Shown here: one piece after another, positions 1 through 8,612 of the stretch | How positions within the stretch are numbered: the stretch's first letter is position 1 | Layout of the letters: every line of letters starts with the position of its first letter | NCBI GenBank assembly: GCA_040218445.1 | Contig: JAVJRK010000010.1 | Span: 1-64,000, forward strand | DNA: 64,000 nucleotides | From: UBA1479 sp040218445 | GTDB lineage: Bacteria; Pseudomonadota; Alphaproteobacteria; Rhodospirillales; Casp-alpha2 | Direction of reading: 5' to 3' | Program-made: the position numbers and the translations under genes | The notes under the pieces: generated by a model | Database searches by the model: none | The model's input: only the letters and a program-made list of their open reading frames with translations | What the model was told of the DNA's origin: nothing

Positions 1-101
1 CGCCACTAAGGGATCCTAGCAAGCTAGGGCCTTCGTTCGACTTGCATGTGTTAGGCCTGCCGCCAGCGTTCGTTCTGAGCCAGGATCAAACTCTCAAGTT
101 G
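1..101 (-). rRNA. rrs: 16S ribosomal RNA, 5' end only (partial)
   Basis: The reverse complement carries the universal 16S start, AGAGTTTGATCCTGGCTCAG, at 75-94, followed by the usual ACGCTGGCGGCAGGCCTAACACATGCAAGTCGAACG-type stretch that continues off the left edge of the window. By alignment to the E. coli 16S numbering the mature 5' end should lie near 101. The pattern fits an alphaproteobacterium. Only about 100 bases are inside the window, so the genus cannot be read from it. Confidence 0.97.
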
Positions 102-471
102 AGCTTGAGAACCCGTCCGTTTCACTTTGTTCACCAGACACCGAAATGCCCAGCAAACCCATGATTCACTGACTTGCATTACTTCAAATGAACTTCTCCG
201 AACCCCTCCGAAAAGAGATCCAGGAAAAGCCCACTCAAGCGAGTAGACAGAGATACACAGAAAAACGAACAGGTCGTCGCCACCTCAATAAAAAGACAGC
301 TCTTCAATCCCTACCCGTACAGCGCAAAACGCCGCCCGCGCATCCCTTCCTATAACTACAATGTCAAACAGCCGTGCGGCCAAAGCCGCGAAACTCGTTT
401 AGGGGCCGAAGCCCCCGCCACGGAGGCAAAGATTAAGGGCGCCGGCTCAACACCGTCGCCCCCCGTGGTGG
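102..471 (-). other. rRNA operon leader (external transcribed spacer) with boxA-like element
   Basis: This is the untranslated stretch between the inferred rrn transcription start near 471 and the mature 16S 5' end. On the minus strand it holds GCTGTTTGACATTGT (358-372), a boxA-type antitermination motif in the form often seen ahead of alphaproteobacterial 16S genes. A short inverted repeat (CTCAAG-N5-CTTGAG, 93-109) spans the 16S 5' boundary and could take part in the processing stem. No protein gene is visible here. Confidence 0.65.
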
Positions 472-478
472 AGGCGGG

Positions 479-507
479 GTTATACGCAGGCTGTTGCGCC
501 CTGTCAA
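479..507 (-). promoter_or_regulatory. rrn operon promoter (sigma70 type)
   Basis: Minus strand: a perfect -35 TTGACA (502-507), a 17-base spacer (485-501) and a -10 TATAAC (479-484). The bases after the -10 are GC-rich (CCCGCCTCC), as expected for a stringently controlled stable-RNA promoter. The stretch upstream of the -35 is A-rich (about 508-531) and could act as an UP element. It drives transcription toward the 16S gene. Confidence 0.85.
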
Positions 508-746
508 ACCCCTTTTGTCATTTTCTTGAAACGTGCGGGAATGCCAGGAAAACCAAGGCCTGAAGCCTTAACAGAGGGTAAAAATCCAGGCGCCCGCTCG
601 AATCGCCGGACCAAATAATCAGCAGTTTAGGGAACAATCCGCAAAACAGCCCCCCAGAACCAACCTATATGAGAGACTCCTGTTTGAATTCCTGCGTGAT
701 AATCGCCTTTAATAAAACAATATATCAGGACTCTCTCCTATAATGT

Positions 747-766
747 TGATTCCTATAAAGGAATCA
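747..766. promoter_or_regulatory. 20-bp inverted repeat, candidate operator
   Basis: A perfect inverted repeat TGATTCC-TATAAA-GGAATCA: 7-base arms around a 6-base AT-only spacer. It lies 12 bases upstream of a candidate plus-strand -35 (778-783) serving the M23 peptidase gene, and about 240 bases upstream of the rrn promoter on the other strand. The regulator is unknown. It could also simply fold as a short hairpin. Confidence 0.45.
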
Positions 767-777
767 TTGTCCAGCGC

Positions 778-806
778 TTGACAAGCTGCATATCCCCGCA
801 CATTGT
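778..806 (+). promoter_or_regulatory. Candidate promoter for the M23 peptidase gene
   Basis: A perfect TTGACA (778-783) is followed after 17 bases by a weak -10 (CATTGT, 801-806). The next plus-strand gene starts at 996. The -10 is poor, so this call rests mainly on the -35 and on position. Apart from this and the palindrome just upstream, I see nothing definite in the rest of 508-995. Confidence 0.35.
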
Positions 807-995
807 TACGCGAAAGCGTGGGGGAACATGCTGCGGGCTTGCCGGTTCGCGCATTTCCAGGGAGCTTTGACGAATTCAAGCAGGCGCTGCCGCCTGGGAA
901 AAAACATGACGCGGCGGGGCCTGTACTGGGCAAACGCCGGCTGGCTGACTGGGTAGCAGCCGCCGGCAAGGGAAAGATGGGGAGTCTCACTTTTC

Positions 996-2396
996 ATGCG
1001 TATGCGGACACTCCTTGCGGCGGGAGCGTTCTTCGGTGTCGTCCTGGGATCGGCAGGACTCGTCTTGAAGACTCCTGAAAATATGGATCGCCTGTTGGGC
1101 GGTGATGGTGAACCGACGTTCGCTCTGGCCCCCTTGAGCCTGGGCCACCCGGCGGCGGCGTCTGGCTTGGCGACACATCGCATCGTCCACCCCGGCCTGC
1201 GCGAGCCCGGTCAGGGCGGTTTGCGCCCCAATATCTTCCATACGACGGAAACCATCGGCCGCGGCGAAACGCTGGCCGGAGTATTGGCCCGGGCCGGCGT
1301 AAAGGGCCCCGATGCCGATGCCGCAATCCGCGCCTTTACCGGCATGTATGATCCCAGGCGCCTACTGCCCGGGCAGAAAATCAAGGTCCGTTTCCGGCCC
1401 CCCAAAGGCAGTTCCGACGGCCAGCGCACGGGCGCGCAGCCGGGCCTGTTCCTGGGATTCGGATTCGAGCCCGATTTCCGGCATGAAATCACGGTCATCC
1501 GTCATGCCGACGGTCGCTTCACCGCCGCCAAGGAAGCCAAGAAGATCAACCGCTCCCTGGCGCGGGTCGCCGCACAAATTACCAGTTCCCTTTATCTGGC
1601 CGGTCAGGCGGAAAACCTGCCGCCCAACGTCCTGGCCGAGCTGATCCGGATTTATTCCTGGGATGTCGATTTCCAGCGCGATATCCGCGAAGGCGACGCC
1701 TTCGAGGTCACTTACGAGGAAGTCCGCGACGAAGACGGCCGCCTGGTCCACGCCGGAACGGTTCATTTCGCGGCATTGACGCTGTCGGGCGACCGCCGGC
1801 CGCTTTACCGATTCGTGACCGGTGAAGGCGATGTCGACTATTTCGACGACAAGGGACGCGGCGCCCGCAAGGCACTGATGCGCACGCCCATCGACGGGGC
1901 ACGCCTGTCATCGGGCTTCGGCAAGCGGCGCCATCCGGTCCTGGGATACACCAAGATGCATCGCGGCGTGGACTTCGCCGCATCCTCGGGCACGCCGATC
2001 TATGCCGCCGGCGACGGTGTCGTGACCTTTGCCGGGCGCAAGGGCGGATACGGCAATTACATCAACATCCGTCACAACGGCCGCTATCACACCGCCTATG
2101 CCCATATGAAAGGCTTTGCCCGCGGTATCGGCCGCGGCAAGCGCGTCCGCCAGGGTCAGGTGATCGGCTATGTCGGCACCACGGGCCGCTCCACCGGCCC
2201 GCATCTGCATTACGAAATCCTGGTCGACGGCGGGCAAGTCAATCCGCTGAGCGTGCGCATGCCGTCTGGGCGCAAACTGAAAGGCGAAGAACTGGAACGG
2301 TTCCTGGCCGCCAAATCCCAGATGGACTTGCAGTTCGCCCGCCTGCGGGATAACCAGGACGCCAAGAACGATCAAGACCTGGCGGAGGCCCGCTGA
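996..2396 (+). CDS. M23 family metallopeptidase (murein endopeptidase, MepM-like)
   Basis: Predicted 466-residue envelope peptidase that cuts peptidoglycan cross-links. The N-terminus (MRMRT then about residues 5-25 hydrophobic) is a signal anchor. A LysM/OapA-like region follows at about 82-132 (TIGRGETLAGVLARAGV ... LLPGQKIKV). The C-terminal LytM/M23 domain at about 305-425 carries the zinc-binding pattern HRGVDF and the catalytic HLHYEI motif. The start is set by GGGGAG at 979-984. A second ATG lies at 1002. The gene points away from the rRNA operon. The family assignment is firm; whether it acts on D,D- or L,D-type bonds cannot be read from sequence. Confidence 0.93.
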   Translation: MRMRTLLAAGAFFGVVLGSAGLVLKTPENMDRLLGGDGEPTFALAPLSLGHPAAASGLATHRIVHPGLREPGQGGLRPNIFHTTETIGRGETLAGVLARAGVKGPDADAAIRAFTGMYDPRRLLPGQKIKVRFRPPKGSSDGQRTGAQPGLFLGFGFEPDFRHEITVIRHADGRFTAAKEAKKINRSLARVAAQITSSLYLAGQAENLPPNVLAELIRIYSWDVDFQRDIREGDAFEVTYEEVRDEDGRLVHAGTVHFAALTLSGDRRPLYRFVTGEGDVDYFDDKGRGARKALMRTPIDGARLSSGFGKRRHPVLGYTKMHRGVDFAASSGTPIYAAGDGVVTFAGRKGGYGNYINIRHNGRYHTAYAHMKGFARGIGRGKRVRQGQVIGYVGTTGRSTGPHLHYEILVDGGQVNPLSVRMPSGRKLKGEELERFLAAKSQMDLQFARLRDNQDAKNDQDLAEAR

Positions 2397-2438
2397 GCCG
2401 ACCTTCGGCGGCCCGCCACGACCCCGGCGGAGCTTCAT

Positions 2439-3221
2439 GTGACCCTTTCTCCCGTTCCTTTGGCCTTTTCCGAAACCGGCACTGGTGCGCCCCTGTTGAT
2501 CCTGCACGGCCTGTTCGGATCAAAACGGAATTGGGGGGGAATCGCCAAGGCGCTTGCAGGCAGCCGGCGCGTCATCTGCCTGGACCTTCGCAATCACGGC
2601 GAAAGTCCGTGGGATGCGACCATGACCTATCCTGCCCTGGCCGCCGACGTCGCCCACTTTATTCAGACCCATGATCTAGGCCCCGTCGATATCATCGGCC
2701 ATTCCATGGGCGGCAAGGCCGCCATGACCTTGGCCCTTGCCCACCCCGAATTGCTCACGTCCCTGACCGTGGTCGACATCGCCCCAGCACCTTCGCCCGG
2801 CACCTTCATTCATTATGTCGAGGCGCTCCGCGCCATGGATCTTGCCCTGGTCACGTCCCGCAAGGACGCGGATGCGCTGCTCGCCCCGACCGAAGGCAAC
2901 CCGGGCATCCGCGCCTTCCTGCTGCAGAACCTGGAAAGCACCGCGGACGGCTATGCCTGGCGGGTCAACCTGGAGGCCTTGAGCGCCGCCATGGCGGATT
3001 TGCTGAATTTCGACACTCCGCCGCAAGGTCAGTCATATGACGGCCCGGCGCTGTTTCTGGCCGGGGGAGCATCCGACTACATCCAACCGCAGCACCACGC
3101 TGAGATCGACCGCCTGTTTCCCGCCGCCCGGATCGAGAACCTGCCCGGCGTCGGCCATTGGGCCCATGCGGAAGCGCCCGAATTGTTCCTGCAGCATGTA
3201 ACCGGGTTCCTCGGCACCTGA
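2439..3221 (+). CDS. Alpha/beta fold hydrolase (YbfF-type esterase)
   Basis: A 260-residue serine hydrolase. The oxyanion-hole region LLILHGLFGSKRNW is near residues 19-32, the nucleophile is Ser89 in IGHSMGG, and the catalytic histidine sits in GVGHWAHAE near the C-terminus. This arrangement matches the small cytosolic acyl-esterases of the YbfF group. It starts with GTG, preceded by GGAG at 2429-2432; an overlapping ATG one frame away is immediately followed by a stop. It is 42 bases after the M23 gene, so the two may be co-transcribed. The natural substrate is unknown. Confidence 0.9.
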   Translation: MTLSPVPLAFSETGTGAPLLILHGLFGSKRNWGGIAKALAGSRRVICLDLRNHGESPWDATMTYPALAADVAHFIQTHDLGPVDIIGHSMGGKAAMTLALAHPELLTSLTVVDIAPAPSPGTFIHYVEALRAMDLALVTSRKDADALLAPTEGNPGIRAFLLQNLESTADGYAWRVNLEALSAAMADLLNFDTPPQGQSYDGPALFLAGGASDYIQPQHHAEIDRLFPAARIENLPGVGHWAHAEAPELFLQHVTGFLGT

Positions 3222-3249
3222 GGCTGCCGGGGCCGGAAGGAGAAAGACC

Positions 3250-3561
3250 ATGTATGCCGTGATCTTCGAAGTCACCCCCCACCCGGACCGCGCCGACGAT
3301 TATTTCAACCTGGCGGCGGAACTGCGGCCCGAATTGGAAAAGATCGACGGGTTCATTTCCATCGAGCGATTTCAGAGCCTTGCCGACCGGGACCGTTATG
3401 TATCGCTGTCATTCTGGCGCGACGAGGCCGCGATCAAGGAATGGCGCGAACATCTGGGCCATCAATCGGCGCAAGATGCAGGCAAGGCGGGAATTTTCAA
3501 GGACTTCCGGATCAGGGTCGCCAAGGTCGAGCGGGACTATACGCTCGCCGATCGCATCTAA
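3250..3561 (+). CDS. ABM-domain monooxygenase-like protein
   Basis: A 103-residue dimeric ferredoxin-like (alpha/beta barrel) protein of the antibiotic biosynthesis monooxygenase family (MYAVIFEVTPHPDRADDYF ... FISIERFQSL ... YVSLSFWRDEAAIKEWREH). Members include heme-degrading and quinol-oxidising enzymes, but many have no known substrate. A strong ribosome site, AAGGAG, lies just upstream. It follows the esterase gene by 28 bases and may share its transcript. Specific activity cannot be assigned. Confidence 0.85.
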   Translation: MYAVIFEVTPHPDRADDYFNLAAELRPELEKIDGFISIERFQSLADRDRYVSLSFWRDEAAIKEWREHLGHQSAQDAGKAGIFKDFRIRVAKVERDYTLADRI

Positions 3562-3570
3562 AACAAGCCG

Positions 3571-3954
3571 TCAGGCCGGGTGCCCGAACAGGCCCGAAGA
3601 CAGGCTTTCATTGATGGATATCATGGTGCCCAGGCTTGGCTGCGCCGCCGCCAAAGCATCGGCCGTGGCGCGATCCATGTAGCGTGCAAGGGACAGCATA
3701 TCGTCCCGCATGTCCGCCGGCGCGGGATGACTTGGGTCCGATGCTTCGGCCTGAACGATCGTCCACAACTTCTGATTATAGCCAAGCGCTTGAACCAGAA
3801 CTGAGCGGTCATGGGGGCGTTCGGCTGCATCCCGCAATGCGGATGCGGCACGGGCAAAGGCCTCGGCCTCGGCCGGGCGCCCGCAAATGACCGAGCGATG
3901 GGTCCGGCCGTACGCCTGGGAGGCGACCGCGAATTGAAAGCCCGTCTGCATCAT
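3571..3954 (-). CDS. flaF: Flagellar biosynthesis regulator FlaF
   Basis: A 127-residue protein matching the alphaproteobacterial FlaF family (conserved AY...R..E..... LI.A...N..LW ... at residues about 14-70, here ending RYMDRAT). In Caulobacter FlaF is a chaperone/regulator that works with FlbT on flagellin translation and export. The start codon overlaps the flagellin stop by one base (TGATG, 3952-3956), so translation is probably coupled. No flbT gene is visible in the window. Confidence 0.88.
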   Translation of the reverse strand: MMQTGFQFAVASQAYGRTHRSVICGRPAEAEAFARAASALRDAAERPHDRSVLVQALGYNQKLWTIVQAEASDPSHPAPADMRDDMLSLARYMDRATADALAAAQPSLGTMISINESLSSGLFGHPA

Positions 3955-4787
3955 CAGGTCCCCGAGCCCAGAAGATCGGCAACCAGGCTTTCCGTACGCA
4001 CGGCAAAGCGCAGGCTGGCCGTCGCGAACCGGTCCTGAAGCTGCAAGGCCAGTTGACGGGCGGCTTCATCATTCAAATCAGAACCGGCGATCTTGTCTTC
4101 CGCCGTCTTGATCGTGTCGGAAAGGTTCTGGGTAAACTGCCTGCGGGTGGTCAGCGACGCAATATCGGAGCCCACACGCTGTCGCGTGGACCGGACCTGA
4201 TTGGTCGCCCCGGCCAGATCGTTAAGCGCCGCATCGATATCGGCATCAGATGCAAAACCGTTGTAGTCACCCGTCGCCGTGCCGATCCCCAGGGCCTCGG
4301 CGCTGGCAGCACCGCCTTCGACCGTGATCGCGCCCCCCGACAGATCGCCAACCGGCGTTGTCTGGCTGTCGGCCGGATCATCGATCAAGGCGACGCCGCC
4401 ATAGGACGCATCGCCCGCAAGGCTGTTGATCTGCGTGCGGATGCGGTCGAACTGTTCGGCCGCCGCCTGGCGCTGTTCCGCCGTGCCGCCGCGCACCGCC
4501 GTGGCGATGCCGCGCAACTGGCGGGTCAGGTCCTCGACCGCCTTGAGCCCCACATCCGCCGCCCCGGCGGAAGAAATCGCCTGATTGATCCCGGACTTGA
4601 GATCGAACAGATCACCGACCCGGTTGGACGCCGCCCGTGCCGCATAGAAATCTTTCGGATCATCAGCCACGCGGTTGACCCGCCGGCCCGACGTCAGGCG
4701 ATCGGCGACCTGCAGACGCAGGGATTCGTTCCGCTGCAATTGCAGCAGATTGGCCCTGACACCGCGCGTAAGGGTCACGTCACCCAT
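3954..4787 (-). CDS. Flagellin
   Basis: A 277-residue filament protein. The N-terminal D0/D1 part (LTRGVRANLLQLQ, then RLTSGRRVNRVADDP) and the C-terminal helix (LALQLQDRFATASLRFAVRTESL) are conserved; the middle is short, so the exposed D2/D3 domains are largely absent. I place the start at the ATG at 4787, preceded by AAAAGGATC, rather than at the upstream TTG at 4820. flaF is coupled downstream. A CRP-like site lies about 100 bases upstream. No other filament, hook or motor gene is nearby. Confidence 0.92.
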   Translation of the reverse strand: MGDVTLTRGVRANLLQLQRNESLRLQVADRLTSGRRVNRVADDPKDFYAARAASNRVGDLFDLKSGINQAISSAGAADVGLKAVEDLTRQLRGIATAVRGGTAEQRQAAAEQFDRIRTQINSLAGDASYGGVALIDDPADSQTTPVGDLSGGAITVEGGAASAEALGIGTATGDYNGFASDADIDAALNDLAGATNQVRSTRQRVGSDIASLTTRRQFTQNLSDTIKTAEDKIAGSDLNDEAARQLALQLQDRFATASLRFAVRTESLVADLLGSGT

Positions 4788-4863
4788 GGTGTTGATCCTT
4801 TTCAACAGCCCCGGCGGCAACCGTGCACAAAATCACAGGCCAGCCTGACTGTAGATCAGGATA

Positions 4864-4900
4864 TTATCGTTTCGAAATCGATACAGTGATAGAGATCACA
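4864..4900 (-). promoter_or_regulatory. Flagellin upstream region: CRP/FNR-like site plus candidate -10
   Basis: AGTGA-TAGAGA-TCACA at 4885-4900 matches the CRP consensus TGTGA-N6-TCACA at nine of ten fixed positions. Between it and the flagellin gene, the minus strand carries AACGATAA (4864-4871), which resembles both the tail of a sigma28 -10 (GCCGATAA) and, as GATAAT, a sigma70 -10. If transcription starts near 4855, the site is centred roughly 35-40 bases upstream, near where a class II activator binds. Promoter and sigma factor remain uncertain. Confidence 0.45.
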
Positions 4901-4917
4901 ACGAGCAAAAGGCACAT

Positions 4918-4945
4918 CCCGGCCCGCCCGATGGGCGGAACCGGG
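4918..4945 (-). terminator. Likely terminator after clpB
   Basis: Immediately after the clpB stop, the minus strand folds as CCCGG-tt-CCGCCC-atc-GGGCGG-g-CCGGG. The stem is very stable, but the following stretch (ATGTGCCTTTTGC) has only a short T run, so termination may be partial. Confidence 0.6.
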
Positions 4946-4956
4946 ACGGTGAAAAA

Positions 4957-7551
4957 TCAGGCGGCTTCCGCCTCCACAATCTTGCCATTGATGGTCAGCT
5001 TGCCGGCTTCGGAAGAGATCGTCACGGTCGAACCGTCATCGACAGCCCCTTCCAGGATCATGCTGGCGAGCGGATTCTGCAGCTCCTTTTGGATCACCCG
5101 TTTCAAGGGCCGGGCGCCATAGACCGGATCGTATCCTTTTTCCGCGAGCCAATTCTGCGCGGCTTCATCCAAATCCAGTTTGATGTGCCGGTCGACCAGC
5201 AGTTTACGCAGCCGGCCCAACTGAATATCGACGATCCCGCCCATGTGTTCCGGGAACAGGCGATGGAACAGGATGATTTCGTCCAGGCGGTTGAGGAATT
5301 CGGGCCGGAAGGCCTGGCGTACGATGTCCATGACCGGGCCGCGCACTTCGGACGAATCCTGGCCTTCTTCCTGCGTGGCGAGAATTTCGCCCCCCAGGTT
5401 CGAAGTCATGATGATCAGGGTATTGCGGAAATCGACCGTACGGCCCTGACCATCGGTCAGGCGCCCGTCGTCCAACACCTGCAGCAGCACGTTGAAGACA
5501 TCGGGGTGAGCCTTTTCGACCTCGTCGAACAGCACCACCTGATAGGGCCGGCGGCGCACCGCCTCGGTCAAGGCCCCGCCTTCGTCATAGCCGACATAGC
5601 CCGGGGGTGCCCCGATCAGCCGCGAAACGGCATGCTTTTCCATGTATTCCGACATGTCGATGCGGGCCATGGCCGTCTCATCATCGAACAAAAACTCAGC
5701 CAGCGCCTTGGTCAGTTCCGTCTTGCCCACGCCCGTGGGCCCCAGGAACAGGAACGAACCCATTGGCCGGTTGGCATCCTGCAGACCCGCGCGTGAGCGG
5801 CGCACGGCGTTGGCCACGGCGGTCACCGCTTCGGCCTGGCCCATCACCCGGCGGCCCAGGTTCGATTCCATCTGCAGCAGTTTGTCGCGTTCACCCTGCA
5901 ACATCTTGTCCACGGGAATGCCCGTCCAACGGCTGACCACCTGGGCAATGTGTTCTTCGGTCACGGCTTCCTCGACCACGGCGGAGCCGTCGGCTTCTTC
6001 GGCAGCCTTGAGCTTATCTTCCAGCCGGGGAATCAGGTCGTATTGCAGTTCGCCGGCCTTTTCATAGTCGCCGGCGCGCAGGGCCTGCCCCTGTGCCAAA
6101 TGGGCCTTTTCCAATTCTTCCTTCAGCTTGGTGGTATCCGCCAGGGACGACTTGGACTTCTCCCATTCGCTGGTCATCGCGTTCGAGGTTTCTTCCAGCT
6201 TGGACAGTTCAACTTCAAGCTTGCCCAACCGGTCCTTGGACGCCTTGTCCGTTTCCTTCTTCAGGGCCTCGCGCTCGATCTTCAATTGGATGACCCGGCG
6301 GTCCAGTTCGTCCAGTTCCTCGGGCTTGGAATCCACGGCCATGCGCACGCGCGAGCCGGCTTCGTCCATCAGGTCGATGGCTTTGTCCGGCAAAAAGCGG
6401 TCGGTGATATATCGGTTGGACAGAACCGCCGCCGCGACCAGGGCATTGTCGTGGATTTTCACGCCGTGATGCAGTTCGTACTTTTCCTTGATCCCGCGCA
6501 GGATGGAAACCGTGTCCTCGACCGTCGGCTCGCCCACGAACACGGGCTGGAAACGGCGGGCCAGGGCAGCGTCCTTTTCCACATGCTTGCGGTATTCGTC
6601 CAGGGTCGTCGCCCCCACGCAGTGCAGTTCCCCCCGCGCCAGGGCTGGTTTCAACAGGTTCGACGCATCCATGGAGCCTTCGGCCTTGCCGGCGCCGACC
6701 AGGGTGTGCATCTCGTCGATGAACAGGATGATCTGCCCCGCTGCTGCCGTCGTTTCCGCCAACACGGCCTTCAGGCGTTCCTCGAATTCACCCCGAAACT
6801 TGGCCCCGGCGACCAGTGCACCCAGGTCAAGAACCATCAGGCTTTTCTGTTTCAGGGCTTCGGGCACATCGCCGTTGATGATGCGCAGCGCCAAGCCTTC
6901 GACGATGGCCGTCTTCCCCACGCCGGGCTCGCCGATCAGGACCGGATTGTTCTTGGTGCGGCGCGACAGCACCTGGATCGTGCGGCGGATTTCCTCGTCG
7001 CGCCCGATCACCGGGTCAAGCTTGCCGTCCATGGCCGCCTGGGTCAGGTCGCGGGCGTATTTCTTAAGCGCCTCATAGCCGTCTTCCGCATTGGCGGAAT
7101 TGGCGGCACGTCCCTTACGGAATTCCTTGATCGCCGTGTTCAGATCCTGCGGCTTGATCCCGGCTTCTTTCAGCACGTCACAGGCCGCCGTGCCTTCGGC
7201 CATGGCGATGGCAAGCAGCAGCATTTCGACGGTGACGAAGCTGTCGCCGGCTTTCTCCGCGATCTGTTGCGCCTGATCGAACAGCTTGGCCGTTTCCGAC
7301 GCCAGGTAGATCTGAACCGTGTCGCTTTCGACCTTGGGCAGGCGTTTCAATTCGCCTTCGGTCAGGCGCAGGGCACGTTGCGCATTGCCGCCCCCGGTTT
7401 CGATCAGCGACGACGCAAGGCCTTCCTTGTCGTCGAGCAGAACCTTCAACAGGTGAAGCGGCGTGAACTGCTGATGCGTTTCACGAATGGCGAGCGATTG
7501 GGCGCTTTGGATGAAGCCGCGCGCACGCTCGGTAAACTTTTCAAATTCCAT
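4957..7551 (-). CDS. clpB: ATP-dependent chaperone ClpB
   Basis: An 864-residue Hsp100 disaggregase, full length for the family. It shows the Clp N-terminal repeats, a first AAA+ module with Walker A GEPGVGKT (about residue 205), the coiled-coil middle domain (about 410-520, rich in E/K/L), and a second AAA+ module with GPTGVGKT (about residue 605) plus the C-terminal D2-small domain. It acts with DnaK to rescue aggregated proteins in the cytoplasm. A possible heat-shock promoter precedes it (7589-7618). Confidence 0.98.
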   Translation of the reverse strand: MEFEKFTERARGFIQSAQSLAIRETHQQFTPLHLLKVLLDDKEGLASSLIETGGGNAQRALRLTEGELKRLPKVESDTVQIYLASETAKLFDQAQQIAEKAGDSFVTVEMLLLAIAMAEGTAACDVLKEAGIKPQDLNTAIKEFRKGRAANSANAEDGYEALKKYARDLTQAAMDGKLDPVIGRDEEIRRTIQVLSRRTKNNPVLIGEPGVGKTAIVEGLALRIINGDVPEALKQKSLMVLDLGALVAGAKFRGEFEERLKAVLAETTAAAGQIILFIDEMHTLVGAGKAEGSMDASNLLKPALARGELHCVGATTLDEYRKHVEKDAALARRFQPVFVGEPTVEDTVSILRGIKEKYELHHGVKIHDNALVAAAVLSNRYITDRFLPDKAIDLMDEAGSRVRMAVDSKPEELDELDRRVIQLKIEREALKKETDKASKDRLGKLEVELSKLEETSNAMTSEWEKSKSSLADTTKLKEELEKAHLAQGQALRAGDYEKAGELQYDLIPRLEDKLKAAEEADGSAVVEEAVTEEHIAQVVSRWTGIPVDKMLQGERDKLLQMESNLGRRVMGQAEAVTAVANAVRRSRAGLQDANRPMGSFLFLGPTGVGKTELTKALAEFLFDDETAMARIDMSEYMEKHAVSRLIGAPPGYVGYDEGGALTEAVRRRPYQVVLFDEVEKAHPDVFNVLLQVLDDGRLTDGQGRTVDFRNTLIIMTSNLGGEILATQEEGQDSSEVRGPVMDIVRQAFRPEFLNRLDEIILFHRLFPEHMGGIVDIQLGRLRKLLVDRHIKLDLDEAAQNWLAEKGYDPVYGARPLKRVIQKELQNPLASMILEGAVDDGSTVTISSEAGKLTINGKIVEAEAA

Positions 7552-7588
7552 CTGTCCCTCACTTTAGCGACAGAGCGGCTAAGTCCCC

Positions 7589-7618
7589 ATAATCGGCGAA
7601 CCGGCCGCCCCTCTCAAG
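7589..7618 (-). promoter_or_regulatory. Candidate sigma32-type promoter of clpB
   Basis: Minus strand: CCCTTGAG (core CTTGAG at 7613-7618), a 16-base spacer, and CCGATTAT (7589-7596). The -35 matches the sigma32 pattern CTTGAA well; the -10 matches CCCCAT-type boxes only partly. The position, about 40 bases upstream of the start codon of a known heat-shock gene, supports it. Confidence 0.45.
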
Positions 7619-7788
7619 GGTTAGTATAGACCCGACCGGGCACCATTGCCCGCATCGGTGAAATCCGGAAACAGAGTGCCTGTTTCCTGAATTGAAATAG
7701 GGTTATCCGCACATCACCGCAATTACATGAAGAAAAGTTTATTTGAGCCGTTGACAGCCGACGCCCAAGAGCGGACCTTTGCGACCCC

Positions 7789-8553
7789 ATGAGCGCCGAA
7801 ATCAAACATATCTACCGCTATCCGGTGAAGGGCCTGACGCCCCAGGGACTCGATGCCACGGACCTGGGCGTTGACGACTACCTGCCGGGCGACCGCCGGT
7901 TCGCCGTCGCCTTGGGCTCGACCCCCGTTTCCGGCGGCCATCACCTGGAATGGATGCCCAAGCGCAATTTCCTGGCCCTGGTGAAAAACGAAAAGTTGGC
8001 GACGCTGGAAACCGAATACGAAGATGCCACCGGCGTGCTGACCATCAAGCGTCAGGGTCGACAGGTTGCGCGCGGCAACATCACCGACCGCATCGGCCGC
8101 ACCATGATCGAGGATTTCTTCGCCGCTTATATGAAGGACGAAGCCCGCGGGCGCCCGCGCCTGGTCGAAGCCAACGCGGGAGAGCGCCTGACCGATCAGC
8201 CCGTTCCGCTGGTTTCGGTCATCAACTTGGCGTCAATCCGCGATTTGGAGCGGGTCGTCAAACAGCCCGTCGACCATCGCCGGTTCCGCGCCAATTTCTA
8301 TATCGACGGGATCGAGCCCTGGGCCGAATTCGATTGGATCGGAAAACCGGTCGCCCTGGGCAGCGCCGAGGGCATCGTGACGGAACGCATCGACCGATGT
8401 GCCGCCGTCAACGTCAACCCGGACACGGCAGAGCGTGACCTGAACATCGTCAAGTTTCTGCAGGCCGGATTCGGCCACATCGATCTGGGTGTGTTCGTGC
8501 GCGTCACGAAAGCAGGGCGCGCCGCCGTTGGGGATGCCGTCTTGCCGGCCTGA
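7789..8553 (+). CDS. MOSC domain-containing protein
   Basis: A 254-residue protein with a MOSC N-terminal beta barrel (IKHIYRYPVKGLTPQGLDATDL, residues about 5-26) followed by a MOSC domain containing the conserved cysteine in TERIDRCAAVNVNPDT (about residue 204). MOSC domains handle sulfur or bind molybdenum cofactor; relatives include the amidoxime-reducing YcbX/mARC proteins. No molybdenum cofactor genes are nearby, so the substrate is unknown. It is divergent from clpB. Confidence 0.88.
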   Translation: MSAEIKHIYRYPVKGLTPQGLDATDLGVDDYLPGDRRFAVALGSTPVSGGHHLEWMPKRNFLALVKNEKLATLETEYEDATGVLTIKRQGRQVARGNITDRIGRTMIEDFFAAYMKDEARGRPRLVEANAGERLTDQPVPLVSVINLASIRDLERVVKQPVDHRRFRANFYIDGIEPWAEFDWIGKPVALGSAEGIVTERIDRCAAVNVNPDTAERDLNIVKFLQAGFGHIDLGVFVRVTKAGRAAVGDAVLPA

Positions 8554-8612
8554 AGCTCCGCGTATGGTGACGCGGACGCGGTTTAAACGTCGCGCTTCAG
8601 GAAATCAGGCAG

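Noticed and set aside
739..744. A perfect TATAAT on the plus strand
   Set aside because: No -35 at 16-18 bases upstream; the stretch is AT-rich by itself, so the match is probably chance.
803..1078. A 91-codon plus-strand frame upstream of and overlapping the M23 gene
   Set aside because: TTG start, no ribosome site, and it overlaps the well-supported M23 start in another frame.
5950..7629. A 559-codon open frame antisense to clpB
   Set aside because: High-GC genes often leave long open antisense frames. The translation is rich in F, Q, H, R and G, has no domain, and clpB on the other strand is certain.
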